DNA of 64,000 bases from Hofstenia miamia (taxonomy: Eukaryota; Xenacoelomorpha; Acoela): the NCBI GenBank assembly GCA_004352715.1, contig SCFE01000036.1:347749-411748 (forward strand), given 5' to 3'. Positions 12,156 through 24,856 of the stretch are shown in pieces. The stretch's first letter is position 1. Every line of letters starts with the position of its first letter. The notes under the pieces are model-generated. The model was not told where the DNA came from. It saw only the letters and a list, made by a program, of their open reading frames with translations, and ran no database searches. The position numbers were made by a program, and so were the translations under genes.

Positions 12156-13693
12156 AGACCCAAATTTCTTTACCCTAACAAGCACATGCGGAGTAAAATG
12201 ACTTCAGGAAATAATCTCAAATAACAATAATAGTTGAAATTTTATTTGAATATTTTTCAATTGATATATTGCATTTTGAATATTTTTAATCAGAAGTAGA
12301 TTAATCGCGATTATTAATCTCCTGGCAGCAGCGATTACGTTTAATCTATCGCAATTTTTTTTCATACGATTAATCGCGATTAAAATCTAACGATCCCTGG
12401 TACTAAAAAATATTTAGCAAACGATATTTTAATAAGTAATTGGCTTACTTTTTAAGAAATGCAACTTTTTTGAACATATATTATAACTTTAAGGTTGAGA
12501 GTTACAAAAATTTCGTAAAAATGTGTTTAATTGAATAGAAACTCGTTTGAAACAGTCAAAAGGTTGTTCTCTTCTTGTTCTATAAGAATTTAAACTGAAT
12601 GCAAAAATATTAAAGACTTTATATTTATGACTGATTGTCTAAAAATATTGACCTTTTTTATTTCTCTATTTAACAGGTGATAATAATCATTGTTTTTATC
12701 AAAATGTGTCAAATTTTAAAATATTTAGGTGTCAAGCGTTTGAGGAAGTGGTGAGAAATTTTTGAGAATATATGAAGGAATGAAGGAATCTGAAAAGAAA
12801 TTTTTGAAATCCAGGTGACAACAAGGTTTTTGTTGGGAAAACATCTAAATTAGAGAATTTTACATATTTTGCTAATAGTTTTTAAGTTTATGCAAATTCA
12901 AAATATTAATAGGCTTCACTTTTTAATACACATTTAAAATGCAAAAATCTACTGCAATTATTTACAAAATAATTGAATAGAGAGGATGCTAATAGTTCAT
13001 GAAAGACTTTTTATTAATTTTTCAATTAAGCAAATATGTTCCATAAAATATTCCAAATAAAATTCAATTAAGAAAATTTAATGGCAATGAATGTGTTATT
13101 TTAAGACAGATGAAGATATCCATGTGATTTACCGTAACACAGTACTCTGTGGTTGCAAATGATTTTTTGCATTTGCCTAAATTATACAATATATGCCCCC
13201 CAGTAGACTTACAGCTTTATCAATGGTGGCTATTAATCTACTGGTGAAGTGATTTATTTTGAATATCTGCCAAACATAACTAAGAATATTTGTGGATAAT
13301 TGTCAAAATATTGTTTACGCTTTATAAGATCCAAATTTTTGTGGAGTCACCTGACCTCTTTGCTATTCCAATTAAATAAATATTTTACAAAGTTATTGAG
13401 ATTTTTGGCAAAGCATTTAAATTAATAACATTGGAATTAAATCATAGAACCAAAACGATTTCAGTTGTGGCAAGACCTACTTTAATGACTGCCTGGCTAT
13501 TTGCAGTACTAAAAATAATAATGACGCAATAAATACAATTAAGAACAGAATTTCTTTCAAGACTTTGCTTAGTATGCAATATAAAGAACAGGAGTAAATA
13601 TGTTCACTTTAAGAGCCTTACCACTGCAGCTTTTGCTTCAACCAAGTAGGGCGTAAGTGGTTACCATCATGGTTCGTCGAACAAGTTAAATGC

Positions 13694-13711
13694 ATATATA
13701 TATATATATAT
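13694..13711. repeat. (TA)n microsatellite
   Basis: A short TA tract that forms the left flank of the hAT insertion at 13718. Confidence 0.9.
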
Positions 13712-14032
13712 GCATATCAGACTTCTCAACTACCCGAGCTTCTAACAAGCCAAGCCGATATAAAACGAGCCCAAAACAAGCCGTTTTTAAGCAAACCAAA
13801 TTTATAGTGCTGCTTGTTAATTTAATTATGCAGATTTTTCTTAGTTTTTCAATCAATATTCCTTACTTATAACCGTATTTTAGAAATGTTTATTAAATAA
13901 TAGGAAGAGCAATTGAAAAAATTCTGAGAACACAATATTTTTAAAGAAAATACCGAGCTGAAACGAGCCTTATTGAAAGATTTTCTGTGGCGAGCCGAAC
14001 TTACTCAAAATTCACACAAGTCTGATGCATAT
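13710..14032. mobile_element. Short hAT-type element, 307 bp, ATGCATAT duplication
   Basis: The element spans 13718-14024. It starts CAGACTTCTCAACTACCCGA and ends in AAGTCTG, giving inverted CAGACTT termini, and is flanked by identical ATGCATAT at 13710-13717 and 14025-14032. Subterminal repeats of CGAGCC/CGAGCT (for example 13733, 13763, 13953, 13991) are typical of hAT elements with clustered transposase-binding motifs. No transposase is encoded. Confidence 0.85.
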
Positions 14033-14865
14033 ATAATTTTAACAGGCAACCTTTATAATCTGTAGCTTAAATGTACGTCACATGATAGATACTAAATTTT
14101 TTGTTTATTAAGAATGGCCTCATTTTTTAATATTATTTTCACACAATATCATTCAAAGAAAAATGTTTAAATAATTGTAAAGATGTTTAAAATTTCCAAT
14201 TCTTTGAATTGAATTCCTAAACAACTTCTTACATGAAATTCTGGCCTGTGAGTGACGTGCTCTGATGCCTCATTTTGCAGTAGGCCTTGGTTGTGGCCAT
14301 TATAGGATTCTCAGTAATGTGGATAAAGAAAGAGAAAATTATAGCTTTAGAATGAGAAACTGATGTTAGATATTAAATTGTTATAAAATTGGATTTCATA
14401 AAAACAGAATGTATATTACATAATTTATGTAATGTTTAGGTTGCACCTGCACTAAACTAACAATTAAAATCGAAGCATTAAGATATAATGGAAAATATGA
14501 ACAGCAAAACAAGAGCTCTTTGTATTATGCAATTAATAATTAGATTCTCATTAATTAGCATTTAAAATACATTGATTCAATTCCACATTGAGAATTGAAA
14601 TCAGGGCAGGTGCCAAAATATAATTTCCAATTTACAGAGTGAAGCTAATCTAAACATATTTGTGACATTAGAAATTTAATAATGGAACAAGTTGTGTTAA
14701 ACTTGAGTAAGAAAGAATGTACTAAAGCGACCATAACTTGAATTTTGTAGTAATTTTGAAAACGTTTGAAATTATAATGTAATTTGAGAAAAAATACGGG
14801 ATCTATGTCGAACTTTATTTGAAAATTTTGTAAATGTATCTGGTCATGTGACACAGACACACACA

Positions 14866-14898
<33 letters not shown>

Positions 14899-15055
14899 NN
14901 NNNNNNNNNNNNNNNNNNNNNNNNNNNNNNNNNNNNNNNNNNNNNNNNNNNNNNNNNNNNNNNNNNNNNNNNNNNNNNNNNNNNNNNNNNNNNNNNNNNN
15001 NNNNNNNNNNNNNNNNNNNNNNNNNNNNNNNNNNNNNNNNNNNNNNNNNNNNNNN

Positions 15056-15087
<32 letters not shown>
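14866..15087. repeat. (TA)n microsatellite with assembly gap
   Basis: An (AC)n start near 14855 leads into TA repeats around the N run 14899-15055. The right part of the tract forms the left flank of a hAT-type element. Confidence 0.95.
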
Positions 15088-15091
<4 letters not shown>

Positions 15092-15548
15092 GATGAGCGC
15101 CGTAAAGGTTTTATAAAATTTTTTCCACTGCAGGCAAAAAAATTCACCGCTAACCACCGCAATATAAGTTTTTTTGCAGCAAACCACCGCAATATATAAA
15201 ATTTTACAGTGGTATACCGCAACAATGGCGATTTTCATCTCTGTAGGAAAAGATAGATATTTCTTAATTTTTTAGGGTTATGGACCATTCGTAAAAAAGC
15301 TTAAAGACAAATTCTTAGGTATTCTGTCATTTCGTTCAATTTTATTATGGTAGTATCAAAATTTTCATGAAATATGTAAAAAGTAGCTTTAATATTTTGT
15401 ATGTGAAATCTCTTAGTTTTACTTAATACCTGAATACAAAACACGTTATTTGTTTAACTTTTATGCCACCGCAAGTTGTTTTAATTCTACTGCTAACCAC
15501 AGCAATTGTGTAAACAGCTACCGCGGTATTAGGACACCGCACTCATCC

Positions 15549-15551
<3 letters not shown>
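15088..15551. mobile_element. hAT-type element inserted in a (TA)n tract
   Basis: The left end TAGAGATGAGCGCCG and the inverted right end (TAGGGATGAGTGCGG when read on the minus strand) match at about 12 of 15 positions. Both sides abut (TA)n, so the expected 8-bp duplication ATATATAT is present but not discriminating. Internal motifs of the AACCACCGCAA type recur at about 15152, 15180 and 15495, facing both ways. An inner palindromic copy of the end (TTTCATCTCTG at 15233-15243) suggests a compound or internally rearranged copy. No transposase reading frame. Confidence 0.7.
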
Positions 15552-15579
<28 letters not shown>

Positions 15580-15751
15580 NNNNNNNNNNNNNNNNNNNNN
15601 NNNNNNNNNNNNNNNNNNNNNNNNNNNNNNNNNNNNNNNNNNNNNNNNNNNNNNNNNNNNNNNNNNNNNNNNNNNNNNNNNNNNNNNNNNNNNNNNNNNN
15701 NNNNNNNNNNNNNNNNNNNNNNNATATATATATATATATATATATATATAT
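15552..15751. repeat. (TA)n microsatellite with assembly gap
   Basis: TA repeats on both sides of N 15580-15723. This is probably the other half of the tract interrupted by the hAT element. Confidence 0.95.
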
Positions 15752-16100
15752 CAAGGACATCTAGTTAATAAAGACGTGAGATCGCAAATTACAAGCAATG
15801 TTTGGAGGGTAAATAGATGGAAACTTTCCTCAAAACGATTTCGTTGTCTATAGCTTTTTATACAACATTAGTTATTTGGATAGATCTATAAAATGGTGAT
15901 AGCACATGTAACACAAAAAATTGGCAACGTCCTCTGTTTCAGCATTTCTTTGAATTTAAAAAATCTCACTTTTTCTTCGTCCTATTTCGGTCTCTGCAAT
16001 AAATTAATATTTGAGTTTCAATACAATCAACTAAAGAAACTTAAAATATTGTGTGTAATTTTCTAGAAATATTTATTTGTGTTTTACGATATATTAGTGT

Positions 16101-16451
16101 TTAATTCAATTGACATTCCTGATAGTGCTCTAGTTGTACTTGCAGTGCTTTAAAAATACTCAATGCTTTGTAATCTTTTTGGAAAGTGGGATTTTTTATA
16201 AACTGTAGACGTATGTGCTTGTCTGCATTCAAACAGAAAACTTGGGTAACTTGTATTTTGCTGTTTCTATTTATAATTTCATTCTTACATGTTGTATCTG
16301 TAATATATTCGAGGCTATCAAATTCAATTGTAATGAACACTAAATCACTGTAGTTATCAGTTACTACGTATGTGTAGGATTTGTAGTGACGTATACTAAC
16401 CACTTTTTTTTTATTTTTAAGCAATAATTCAATAGCCACCTTAAATCCCAA
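16101..16451 (-). CDS. Hypothetical open reading frame, 116 codons
   Basis: An ATG-to-stop frame, unusually long for its AT-rich setting. The product would be mixed polar with many Lys, Ile and Gln, no signal peptide or membrane helix, and a C-terminus IFKALQVQLEHYQECQLN. I recognise no domain. It sits inside the inferred large intron on the same strand as the exons. It could be a decayed retrogene, a transposon fragment, an unannotated exon or chance. Confidence 0.25.
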   Translation of the reverse strand: MGFKVAIELLLKNKKKVVSIRHYKSYTYVVTDNYSDLVFITIEFDSLEYITDTTCKNEIINRNSKIQVTQVFCLNADKHIRLQFIKNPTFQKDYKALSIFKALQVQLEHYQECQLN

Positions 16452-16855
16452 ATGTCAGTTTAAATATGAAAAGCAATCCCATTATAGCTAGCAATAAAAT
16501 TCGATGTTAAAATCAATCTTAGTCTGATGTCAAGAGCAGATTAAATTTTGATGTAGTAAATTAAAATTTCCAAATATTGGGGCGTTCCAGAGCTGATGAA
16601 ATTATTGAATTTAATAAGAATAATATTATTGTAAATTCAATAAATTAAAAGTACATGAAACAATGTTGCTTAATATATGAAATAAATTGATTTTTTGTCT
16701 CATAAGAGGACTGAGTTTAAGATAGTTATTAATAATAACAGGTGAAAAAACATTGGTACTAAACAAATATAAATATGGATAATAAATTATTAGCATAGCT
16801 CAAGAAAACAAATCAAACTCAATGTTCAAGACAATAAACTATTTATGCTGCAGAT

Positions 16856-17308
16856 ATCAATGAAATTGTTATTCACGAATAAAATATTTAATATTTTTTC
16901 AAAACTTCTCCTTATTGAAAAATAACTGATATCGTAGTTACAATACTGTACTATTCCATTGATAGCACTCAATTGTAATTTTTAATTTTATAATTGAAAG
17001 CATCTATTCAGCGCTTGTATGAGAAACTTCAAGACAGCATATGAAGCTTGATTTATATTATTGACTTCTTANNNNNNNNNNNNNNNNNNNNNATCAATGA
17101 AATTGTTATTCACGAATAAAATATTTAATATTTTTTCAAAACTTCTCCTTATTGAAAAATAACTGATATCGTAGTTACAATACTGTACTATTCCATTGAT
17201 AGCACTCAATTGTAATTTTTAATTTTATAATTGAAAGCATCTATTCAGCGCTTGTATGAGAAACTTCAAGACAGCATATGAAGCTTGATTTATATTATTG
17301 ACTTCTTA
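16856..17308. repeat. 216-bp direct duplication flanking a 21-base gap
   Basis: 16856-17071 and 17093-17308 appear identical, with N 17072-17092 between them. The second copy continues into unique sequence. Exact identity next to Ns points to two contig ends that overlap but were not merged, not to a real tandem duplication. Confidence 0.9.
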
Positions 17309-18440
17309 AGTATTTTGAAAATATTTTCGGCAACAATAGCAATTAATTTCGAATTCGTTGACAGGATATAATTGAATTCTAGTTGCAAGTTGCAACTCAA
17401 GCCACTCTAACTGAATCAGATCAAATATTATGTAAGATTTTTTGAACTTATCAACATACACTTAACATTTTGAGATTAAAGCCACATTTTGTTACTTTTC
17501 AAGAATGGTTGAAAATTTCGGTCCCCGTTGAGTTCGCTAACTTTGTTCAGAGCGCAATTAAAATAACGCTAGTTCAGCTCATTTCTGGTTCATTTATATT
17601 AGGCTGTCAACATCCAGAACGATAAATCTTCTAAAATTTTATATTAGGTAGACACATGCTAGCATGTCAGAAATTTATAATATGAATCTAAAAACTGAAA
17701 TTGAAATCCTCAATTGAATTCAAGCAGAACTTAAAAGTAAGATAAATGTGAAACTAGATGTGAACACTATATTTTGAAAAAGACTTCTTTTATGCTCTAT
17801 GACATTATTTTTAATTAGATCCTGGCTAAATAGCGCTAACTACTGCGGATTCGTACCCCACAGATCTTAATTCTTTAACAGTTTTGAAACATTTAAATGA
17901 AACTTCGTGATATTGATTGACTTTTCATGAAAAACATAGAAAAACTATGTTTAGAATTGTCAAAGTAATTTGAGCAGGACTAGCTGAAATACTGTTGATG
18001 CAATGTAGCGACGGTTTTGGGGTATTTTTAAAACCCTAGATATTCAGCCTAAATCTATTAACTCTTTCATCTTGAAAAATAGCGTGAACTACACAATATT
18101 CAAAACTTAAGCTATGTAAGCCTTGTCTAGGAAAGTATTCTAGAGTGAGCGTTCTCACGGCCTATTTAGTAATCCATGGTTATTGACAAATATTATATTA
18201 ACATTAAAAATATTCTCTGCCAGATACAAAGTATAATGATAGAAATATTTTCAATGGCTATTCTGAACATAGCCTAGTTCACCCCTAATTGCTATCTACT
18301 GATTTTCCAAAATGCAAAAAATATTGGGGCAATTTCGAGAAAAACAAAGTTTGCAGAATTTTGTTGTACGTAGTTATTCAACAATTATCCTGGATTTTAG
18401 GAAATAGCTCTTCTTACTCTATACGAATGTATACATGTAT

Positions 18441-18908
18441 AATTTGTAGTAAAATGCATGCATGTATTTCATATTGAAACGGGTTAATGAGATAAAGCTA
18501 GTCTGGAAGACACGCCCTGCAACTATGCATTGAGTGTGGCCTGGACCACGACACTTTCCAACGGCTAGATCCGGACTAATTCCGGTTAAAATATTCAGAT
18601 AAGAAAATAAAAAAGCTGATAGGTAGTACTTAAATTTTACATTGCACTGTTCATGATCAGTACACATTAGNAATTTGTAGTAAAATGCATGCATGTATTT
18701 CATATTGAAACGGGTTAATGAGATAAAGCTAGTCTGGAAGACACGCCCTGCAACTATGCATTGAGTGTGGCCTGGACCACGACACTTTCCAACGGCTAGA
18801 TCCGGACTAATTCCGGTTAAAATATTCAGATAAGAAAATAAAAAACAGATTTGCTGATAGGTAGTACTTAAATTTTACATTGCACTGTTCATGATCAGTA
18901 CACATTAG
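18441..18908. repeat. About 230-bp duplication across a single N
   Basis: 18441-18670 is repeated at 18672-18908 with one 7-bp insertion (CAGATTT near 18845) as the only clear difference. The N at 18671 is the junction. This is most simply two haplotypes or unmerged contig ends. Confidence 0.9.
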
Positions 18909-19588
18909 GGGAAGTACTTTGGCAAAGGGGAAAGATTATATTAGGTTACCACGCTCATTTATAGAATACAATATGTTGGAGAATTCCAAAAATACTTGAA
19001 AAATGTCATTGCATTCTTTGGTATCATCCTAGAATGACTGGATTTTGTCATCATTATCGGAAACATAGCAAATGACAACAAACTGCAAGCAACTCTGACA
19101 CTTTTATAATGAGTACTCAACCATATTTTTTAAAATAACCTGCGATTTTAAAGTGTTTTTATGTTTTTTATGCTTAGATTACATTAGGATCTGTTGAAGG
19201 ACGACTCTTAAGTAGTTTTCTCTTGTCATTTATCCAAAGCATGAGTATATTACTTGAGATAAATTCTGGAAATTTATGAAAATTGTAGCTAACACGATAC
19301 TGGCAGATTAATGCTTGTATCTGTTGTTGAGAAAAAAGGAAATAACATATCATTTCATAATTATATTATTATCTACATTAATTTGTAGACACTATTTTTC
19401 CCATACCAAATCCTGGAAATGGGTCGTCGTTTTTTGGCCAAGTCCAAAACAGAAATTTTATAGAATAACAGCAAAATCAATATAAAATTAAGAGCCTGCA
19501 ATGGTTTGTTCAATACAAGCTGAAAAACAAATTGACAACAAAAAATGGAAATTTATGAATATACATCAATATATATCGTTTTGCAAAA

Positions 19589-19800
19589 TTAGTTAAAATT
19601 TATGGTCCGCACATCAGCCCCATCCAGTGCATTGCCCACGCGAGTCGGTGAGCCCTGTGGCCAATCCGATCCGTTCCGTCCCATTTCCAACCTTGGTAAT
19701 GCCTTCGCAATTTGTGTAAAACTCTTTAAGTCGCTTATGATAGCAGTGAAGTTAGTTGAGCGTACTCGTGGCAACCCTTAAAAAAGGAACTGGCAAGGCG
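19589..19800 (-). other. GC-rich block, unassigned
   Basis: About 50% G+C inside DNA of about 30% G+C, open on the minus strand for 61 codons (MPRVRSTNFTAIISDL onward, with MGRNGSDWPQGSPTRVG). No family is recognised and no clear splice pair was found. It may be part of a GC-rich mobile element or SINE-like unit. Confidence 0.25.
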
Positions 19801-19917
19801 GAATATCAACGATGATGCTTCATCTAGCCATTTGAAAAAAGTATTTTCTGTAACACGCATCTTTCGTATACTTGCCGGTTTAAGCTATACTGTTTGCATT
19901 ATTGAATATTATATGTG

Positions 19918-20354
19918 GTGCACTGGGTATTTTGCGATCCATATCCAATCCAATTAGTTTGTATTGATCCATATAGGATCCTCATCCACTAATAAAATTT
20001 TCAGATCGAAAATGGAAAACACATGACAGAAAATTTCACATGTTCAAATTCTAATAGCTACTTTGATTTTTATACTAAACATATGTTTAGCCCTCATGGT
20101 ATAATTTGGTTAGTACACATGTATAGTATTGTCAGATTTGTACAAAAAATGGTGGTGATTTTATTTTTATTGCTCACTTTAAACTTTTTTGCTGTAAAAT
20201 TTACCATAAGGATGAATAAATTGAACTACTAGCCTTTATTTTTTATCCATAATGATCCATTAATATCCATAAAATAATTTTTCTGATCTATATCCAGTGG
20301 ATATCCATGGATCGGATCGATCGATATCTAGATCCAGATCCACGGCAACTCTAG
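19918..20354. mobile_element. Putative non-autonomous element with GATCCATATCC ends
   Basis: Both sides carry clustered variants of GATCCATATCC: 19938-19990 on the left, and about 20250-20345 on the right in partly inverted form (ATCCAGTGGATATCCATGGATC). The right limit CCACGGCAACTCTA resembles a hAT-like end read backwards, but no matching flanking duplication was found, so the boundaries are tentative. The interior has no transposase. Confidence 0.4.
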
Positions 20355-20919
20355 AGAGGTCATAAAAGTACCCCAAACTGTGTCCGCGTTGTACAAAAGT
20401 ATACAAGTTCCAACTATTAATAAATCGTCCGGGCCCATTTCAATCTCTTAGTGACAAGTAGTTCTCTGATGAATAGCATAGATGTAAAATTTGAGGCATC
20501 TTGAGATTTAAAGATTGCATAACACAAAATTCTGGTATACGAAATCTAACATTATTTATAAAAACTATAATTTGAGTAACATAATTCTTGAATTTAGCTG
20601 GGAAAGGACAATTTTATGTTGTTAGAAGCAATGAAAAACTTCGTAACTGGATACCAATAGAGATTTCAAATCCAATGTTACTTCAATATAAATGTATATA
20701 AACTAATAGTACTAGCAATTTTACATTCAGTAAAAACATATAGAAATAACTGAAAACCATAAAACTAGCATTTTAATGCCATTTGATAAAATTTTTGTGG
20801 ACTCTTTAAAAACATAGACTAACTACTTTTCAGAGGTATTCATTTTCAGGAAAAACACCAGTAGAGAATGATGAAAATGAACTAAATTCCATCGAATTTT
20901 CGATGACATTGTTACTTAC

Positions 20920-21071
20920 GTCTGAGTGGATGACAAATATCGATAGAGGAAACTATCAACAGATTGTGACTCTGAGCATAAAGGTGGATGTTCTACTGAA
21001 ACTTTGTTGAGCTCTTCCTGATCCAAGAAAGCTTGTATAGCTCGTTCATAGATGTCATCAAGAGAGGCAAC
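20920..21071 (-). CDS. Internal coding exon of unknown gene (exon B)
   Basis: On the minus strand a 152-bp block is bounded by an acceptor (TGACTTTAG) at 21073-21072 and a consensus donor (CAGAC then GTAAGT) at 20919-20914. It is open throughout in one frame: it starts with a complete codon (phase 0), encodes VASLDDIYERAIQAFLDQEE and then a segment ending FLYRYLSSTQ, and leaves two bases. Phase 0 matches the end of the exon at 25111-24985, and the two leftover bases match the start of the terminal exon at 6583. The sequence looks helical and then polar. I do not recognise the protein. Exon status rests on both splice sites, codon openness and phase agreement on both sides. Confidence 0.65.
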
Positions 21072-23747
21072 CTAAAGTCATATTTGTTAACCAATAATTA
21101 TAAGCGGATAAATATGTCTTGTAATTTTGCAAAATTCATTATAAAATAACCTTTTGCTACATGCAAAAATTCAATTTCATTACCAATTGTTAATTACTGT
21201 CCAGTACAGTCAAGCTAACCTTTGCTTTGCTGTTTGCAATATTGTAAGAAGCATTATTAAGTTTTGTTTGTTAAAAAATGTTTAGCTTACTAAGCAATAT
21301 GCAACAAGCTGTAATAAAAATTCTACTTTAAAAAATAGAAAATAGAATGGTAATTTAGGCCAAATGCTTTATATTTAATATATAAATTGGACTTGAAAGA
21401 ATTTAACAATGGATAATTGAGACTGCATTAAGTTTTTACAAGTAATAGAATGAGATTTGAAGAATGATAAAATAAAATATATTAAATAAAAGTTTGAATA
21501 AATGCAAAAACTTAAAGTATGTAACACCAAGTAAACGAAACACGTAGCACACACAATTATAGTCACACCAAAAATGATAGTTTTTTAATCAATTATAACT
21601 ATGTCGAATAACGCACCAAAACAATGCAACACGGTAAAAACATAAGTAGGCTCACACGTATACATTGTTGGTAAATAATATTCACATTCCATTATGCCAA
21701 ACACTGAAAATCACATTTTAATTAAATTTCAATCAACATCTATATTTTTTAACGTATTGATTGCAATAAAAAATATTTAAAATGTCAGACGTGAAAATTT
21801 TCTCATTCTTAAGTTTTGTAGCCTATTTAATGGTATAGAATTAAATCATCATCATTTACAACATTTACATTAGTAAGAATTCTATGAATTCTATTGTTTC
21901 ATATAAATTTATATAATTCTCATATGAAATCTTCAACTCTGAAGGTTTGAATATATTTGAACCTCTACTAGCAGAAACTTTCATTTATTTATTTATTTAT
22001 TCTGTGTTGTACTGATTAGTAGCTGTAGTTGCAGAACGAGATTGTCCTAATTATTTTTGTAAAAAATTCACAGTGCTTTACTTAAAGGTATGCGAACACT
22101 ACACAATGTGTTTGCCAAGCCTACAATAAATACTCTAACGAAAGATATATACAAGTATAAAGAATCAGCAATTAATGTTAGCAATCTAAAAAACGATTTT
22201 GAGCAAAAACCAATTAGCGGCTTTACAATAATCACAAATTCATATAATACAATGAAAAGAAGGCATTGTGTTTTAAAAGTAAATTCTTGAATACAGCCTA
22301 CCCTAACAATTAACAAATAATTTTAAAACACTGAAAGAACTTATTCAAGAAAATTAAATGGTCCATTATTTCTGTGGCATATGCATACAATTTATTCGAT
22401 AAATTTGTTCATTTAAAAGAAACTGTTATTTTTAGATAGATTTGTTACTTAATGCATTCTATTCCAAAGAATCATAAATATTCAATAAAGAGAAGAAGAA
22501 TATCGTATATTCATACACATGAATATTTCTGAAATGGACAAAATCATTTCAAAGATTATATACAAGAACTTTAGCAATAATTATGTCATCATAAATGGAT
22601 CCATGTAAAATAAGAGCCCTGCATAAATTTGAATTTCTTTCAGAACGCGAATTTTTTCATTTAAATATTCCATTAATTTAAAAAAATTTCAGTACTAAGT
22701 AACATAATGTTAATTCAAAAATGCTTAGCAATAAAAATATAATTAACACCTACATCGTTAATTGTATTTTTTCAGTCTTAATATTAAGTCCATCAATAAG
22801 GCTGGCATGGTAGAATTAAATGAAGTAATTTGGCATTGTTAAGATTTACTAAGAATTGTAAAATATTTTTTCTAAAATTTTGATAAAAAAATTCTTCATT
22901 CCATTGGGAATTAATTAAACACAATAATGCATAGAAACTAAAATCGGCATACTTACTAAAACGTGCTTTACTTGAAGACTTCGAGAGTTTGAATTATTAA
23001 AAATTAATGATTTCACATAATACGTTTATAATGAATTTCTTAATAAATCGTGACGTTTATTCTTCAAATCCCAAGACAAATAGTTCATTTCCATTTAGTC
23101 AATGTCTTAATTCATTTCCACTCCTTTATTTAGTAGTTATTAATAATAATTTATTTAATAACTAAAAAATTTTTAAGACTTCAGCTAGACCATGCGAATG
23201 GTAGCAAGAGTAACTACAAAATCGCATCATGAGTGATCACACGTGACCAACGTAGACTAACCGCAGCATTAGATGTAGGCAATAGTGAAATTTGGTATAT
23301 AATTTTGGTGACAGCGGTTTTACTACAACCATAACAAAGTCAGCGTATTGATATTGTTTCTTTGAAATGTTAGCAAAACGCGCTTGTTTTGTATATTGTG
23401 TTCTGTCGGTTTGGGTTTTCCGGCGCTTAGTTAGACGATGAAATCAGAGGTGACCCTGTGCGACGGTAAGTAGAACTAATGCTTCATTCAAACATATTGA
23501 TTGCGGTATTGGAGCACTAGATTCTTATTCTTTAAGACATAATCCAAAATAATGATTTCTCGTAAAAATGTGCACGGTTCACGAATTTGACATCGCTACC
23601 GCATTTATGTTTCTAACAGCAAACCGCAAAGCATAGCCATTTATTTCATAGTGTTGCACTGTACCCCAAACAGTTTTCCTACGGTTGCTAAACACCCAGC
23701 TATAGCTTCCTCATATTAAAATTGTTGCACAAGTACGAAAACATACA

Positions 23748-23770
23748 ATATATATATATATATATATATA
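23748..23770. repeat. (TA)n microsatellite
   Basis: About 11 TA units. Confidence 0.9.
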
Positions 23771-24815
23771 CTTTCAATGACCGCTCAGCATCGCGAAACG
23801 CAAAAGAGAACGCTACAGAGTCACAACACCTCACACCTTCACTGATAAAATACAATATTTGGGTTGTCTTTTTCTGCAAGTAGTCAGTTTGAATTCGATA
23901 GTTGAACCTAGTTCTTAATACTCTCATTACTAGCTTTGATTGTCAAGTGCCTCAAGAATCAATAAGTTAGAAGGTCGGAAAAACGCTTTAACGGTGACGA
24001 TTGACTAGATCTATATATTAGTAAGCCGAAGTCAACTATAATGATATGCAATTCTCAATTGAATTAGTGTTTATCAAAAGAAAAGAACGGAGAAAGTGTT
24101 TAAGTGTACGGAAGCAAAACATTTACCTTACATTTGCTAATCAAAGGGTAGCTTTAATTTGTAATATTTCGCTACATTTTTATAGTTATAAAAGGTGCTC
24201 TTTATGCAATGTCCAGTTAGAAAGCAATTTCAAAAAAGCAATTGTTTGAAGTTAGAAGCTAAAGCTGTTTTCACGATTAAAAGAGTTTGGCTTCTTAGAA
24301 CCCATCCTTGAAATCCGATTAATTGAACCAAAAAACAAATTACAATGGAAAATAGGAAATAACTTGTTGATTAAATATTTGAAATTAACAAGGTGACAAA
24401 AAGCGTTTTGTGTATAAAGGTAAGATTATTACACAATGGTCTGTTTCAACCTCTGTAGATTCTAAGGCATTTGACTATAAACAGTGGACATTAACATTGC
24501 CCAAAAACATAAGCATGGTGGATATATAAATCCTAGCTTATTGTTGAAACCAATGAAATTCAAAACCATTAGTTATATAATTCTTTTCAAATTCCATTTG
24601 AAAAGTACTTATTTGTTGAGTTTGTAAAAAGTCATCCTAATGCATTGTTCTCTTCCAAAAGGCTTGTTTTACTTAAATTGTTTGATGACGTAGTGCTTGA
24701 TCATGTCACCGTTCTGCGGTAGTAGTTGAGCAATCCAAGTCTTCAATGAAGTAAGGAGTCAGAATGAATGACCAAGAAAAAGGTCGCCAAATGTTATAGT
24801 TCTCAGAATTGATTG

Positions 24816-24816
<1 letters not shown>

Positions 24817-24853
<37 letters not shown>
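24817..24853. repeat. (TA)n microsatellite
   Basis: About 18 TA units within the inferred intron. Confidence 0.95.

Positions 24854-24856
<3 letters not shown>

Larger units (their letters stand above)
11614..12407 (-). mobile_element. Non-autonomous hAT element with perfect 8-bp target duplication
   Basis: The element spans 11622-12399 and is flanked by identical GTACTAAA at 11614-11621 and 12400-12407. It begins CAGGGATCC and ends CGATCCCTG, the classic hAT inverted end. Both subterminal regions carry variants of the palindrome TTAATCGCGATTAA (right side near 12310 and 12370; left side TGATTAATCG near 11635). A decayed transposase C-terminus is read inside on the plus strand. The strand given is nominal. 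A foldback MITE has inserted at 11771-11994, so the host copy was about 551 bp before that event. The 8-bp duplication, its sequence (T at position 2, A at position 7) and the ends all agree with hAT. Confidence 0.9.
6584..20919 (-). other. Inferred 14.3-kb intron with nested transposons
   Basis: This is the interval between the donor at 20919-20914 (GTAAGT) and the acceptor next to 6583 on the minus strand. It holds a truncated LINE (7369-8430), the hAT/MITE nest (11622-12399), hAT elements at 13718-14024 and 15088-15551, several (TA)n tracts with gaps, an open frame at 16101-16451, two assembly duplications and a GC-rich block at 19589-19800. Apart from these, 6600-7050, 8640-9560, 10393-11613, 12408-13690, 14033-14865 and 16452-19580 contain nothing I can identify. 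The intron is inferred from splice sites and phase, not from transcript data. Confidence 0.4.

Noticed and set aside
14270-14370. Plus-strand exon after CTCATTTTGCAG
   Set aside because: The frame ends after about 27 codons without a donor or recognisable content.
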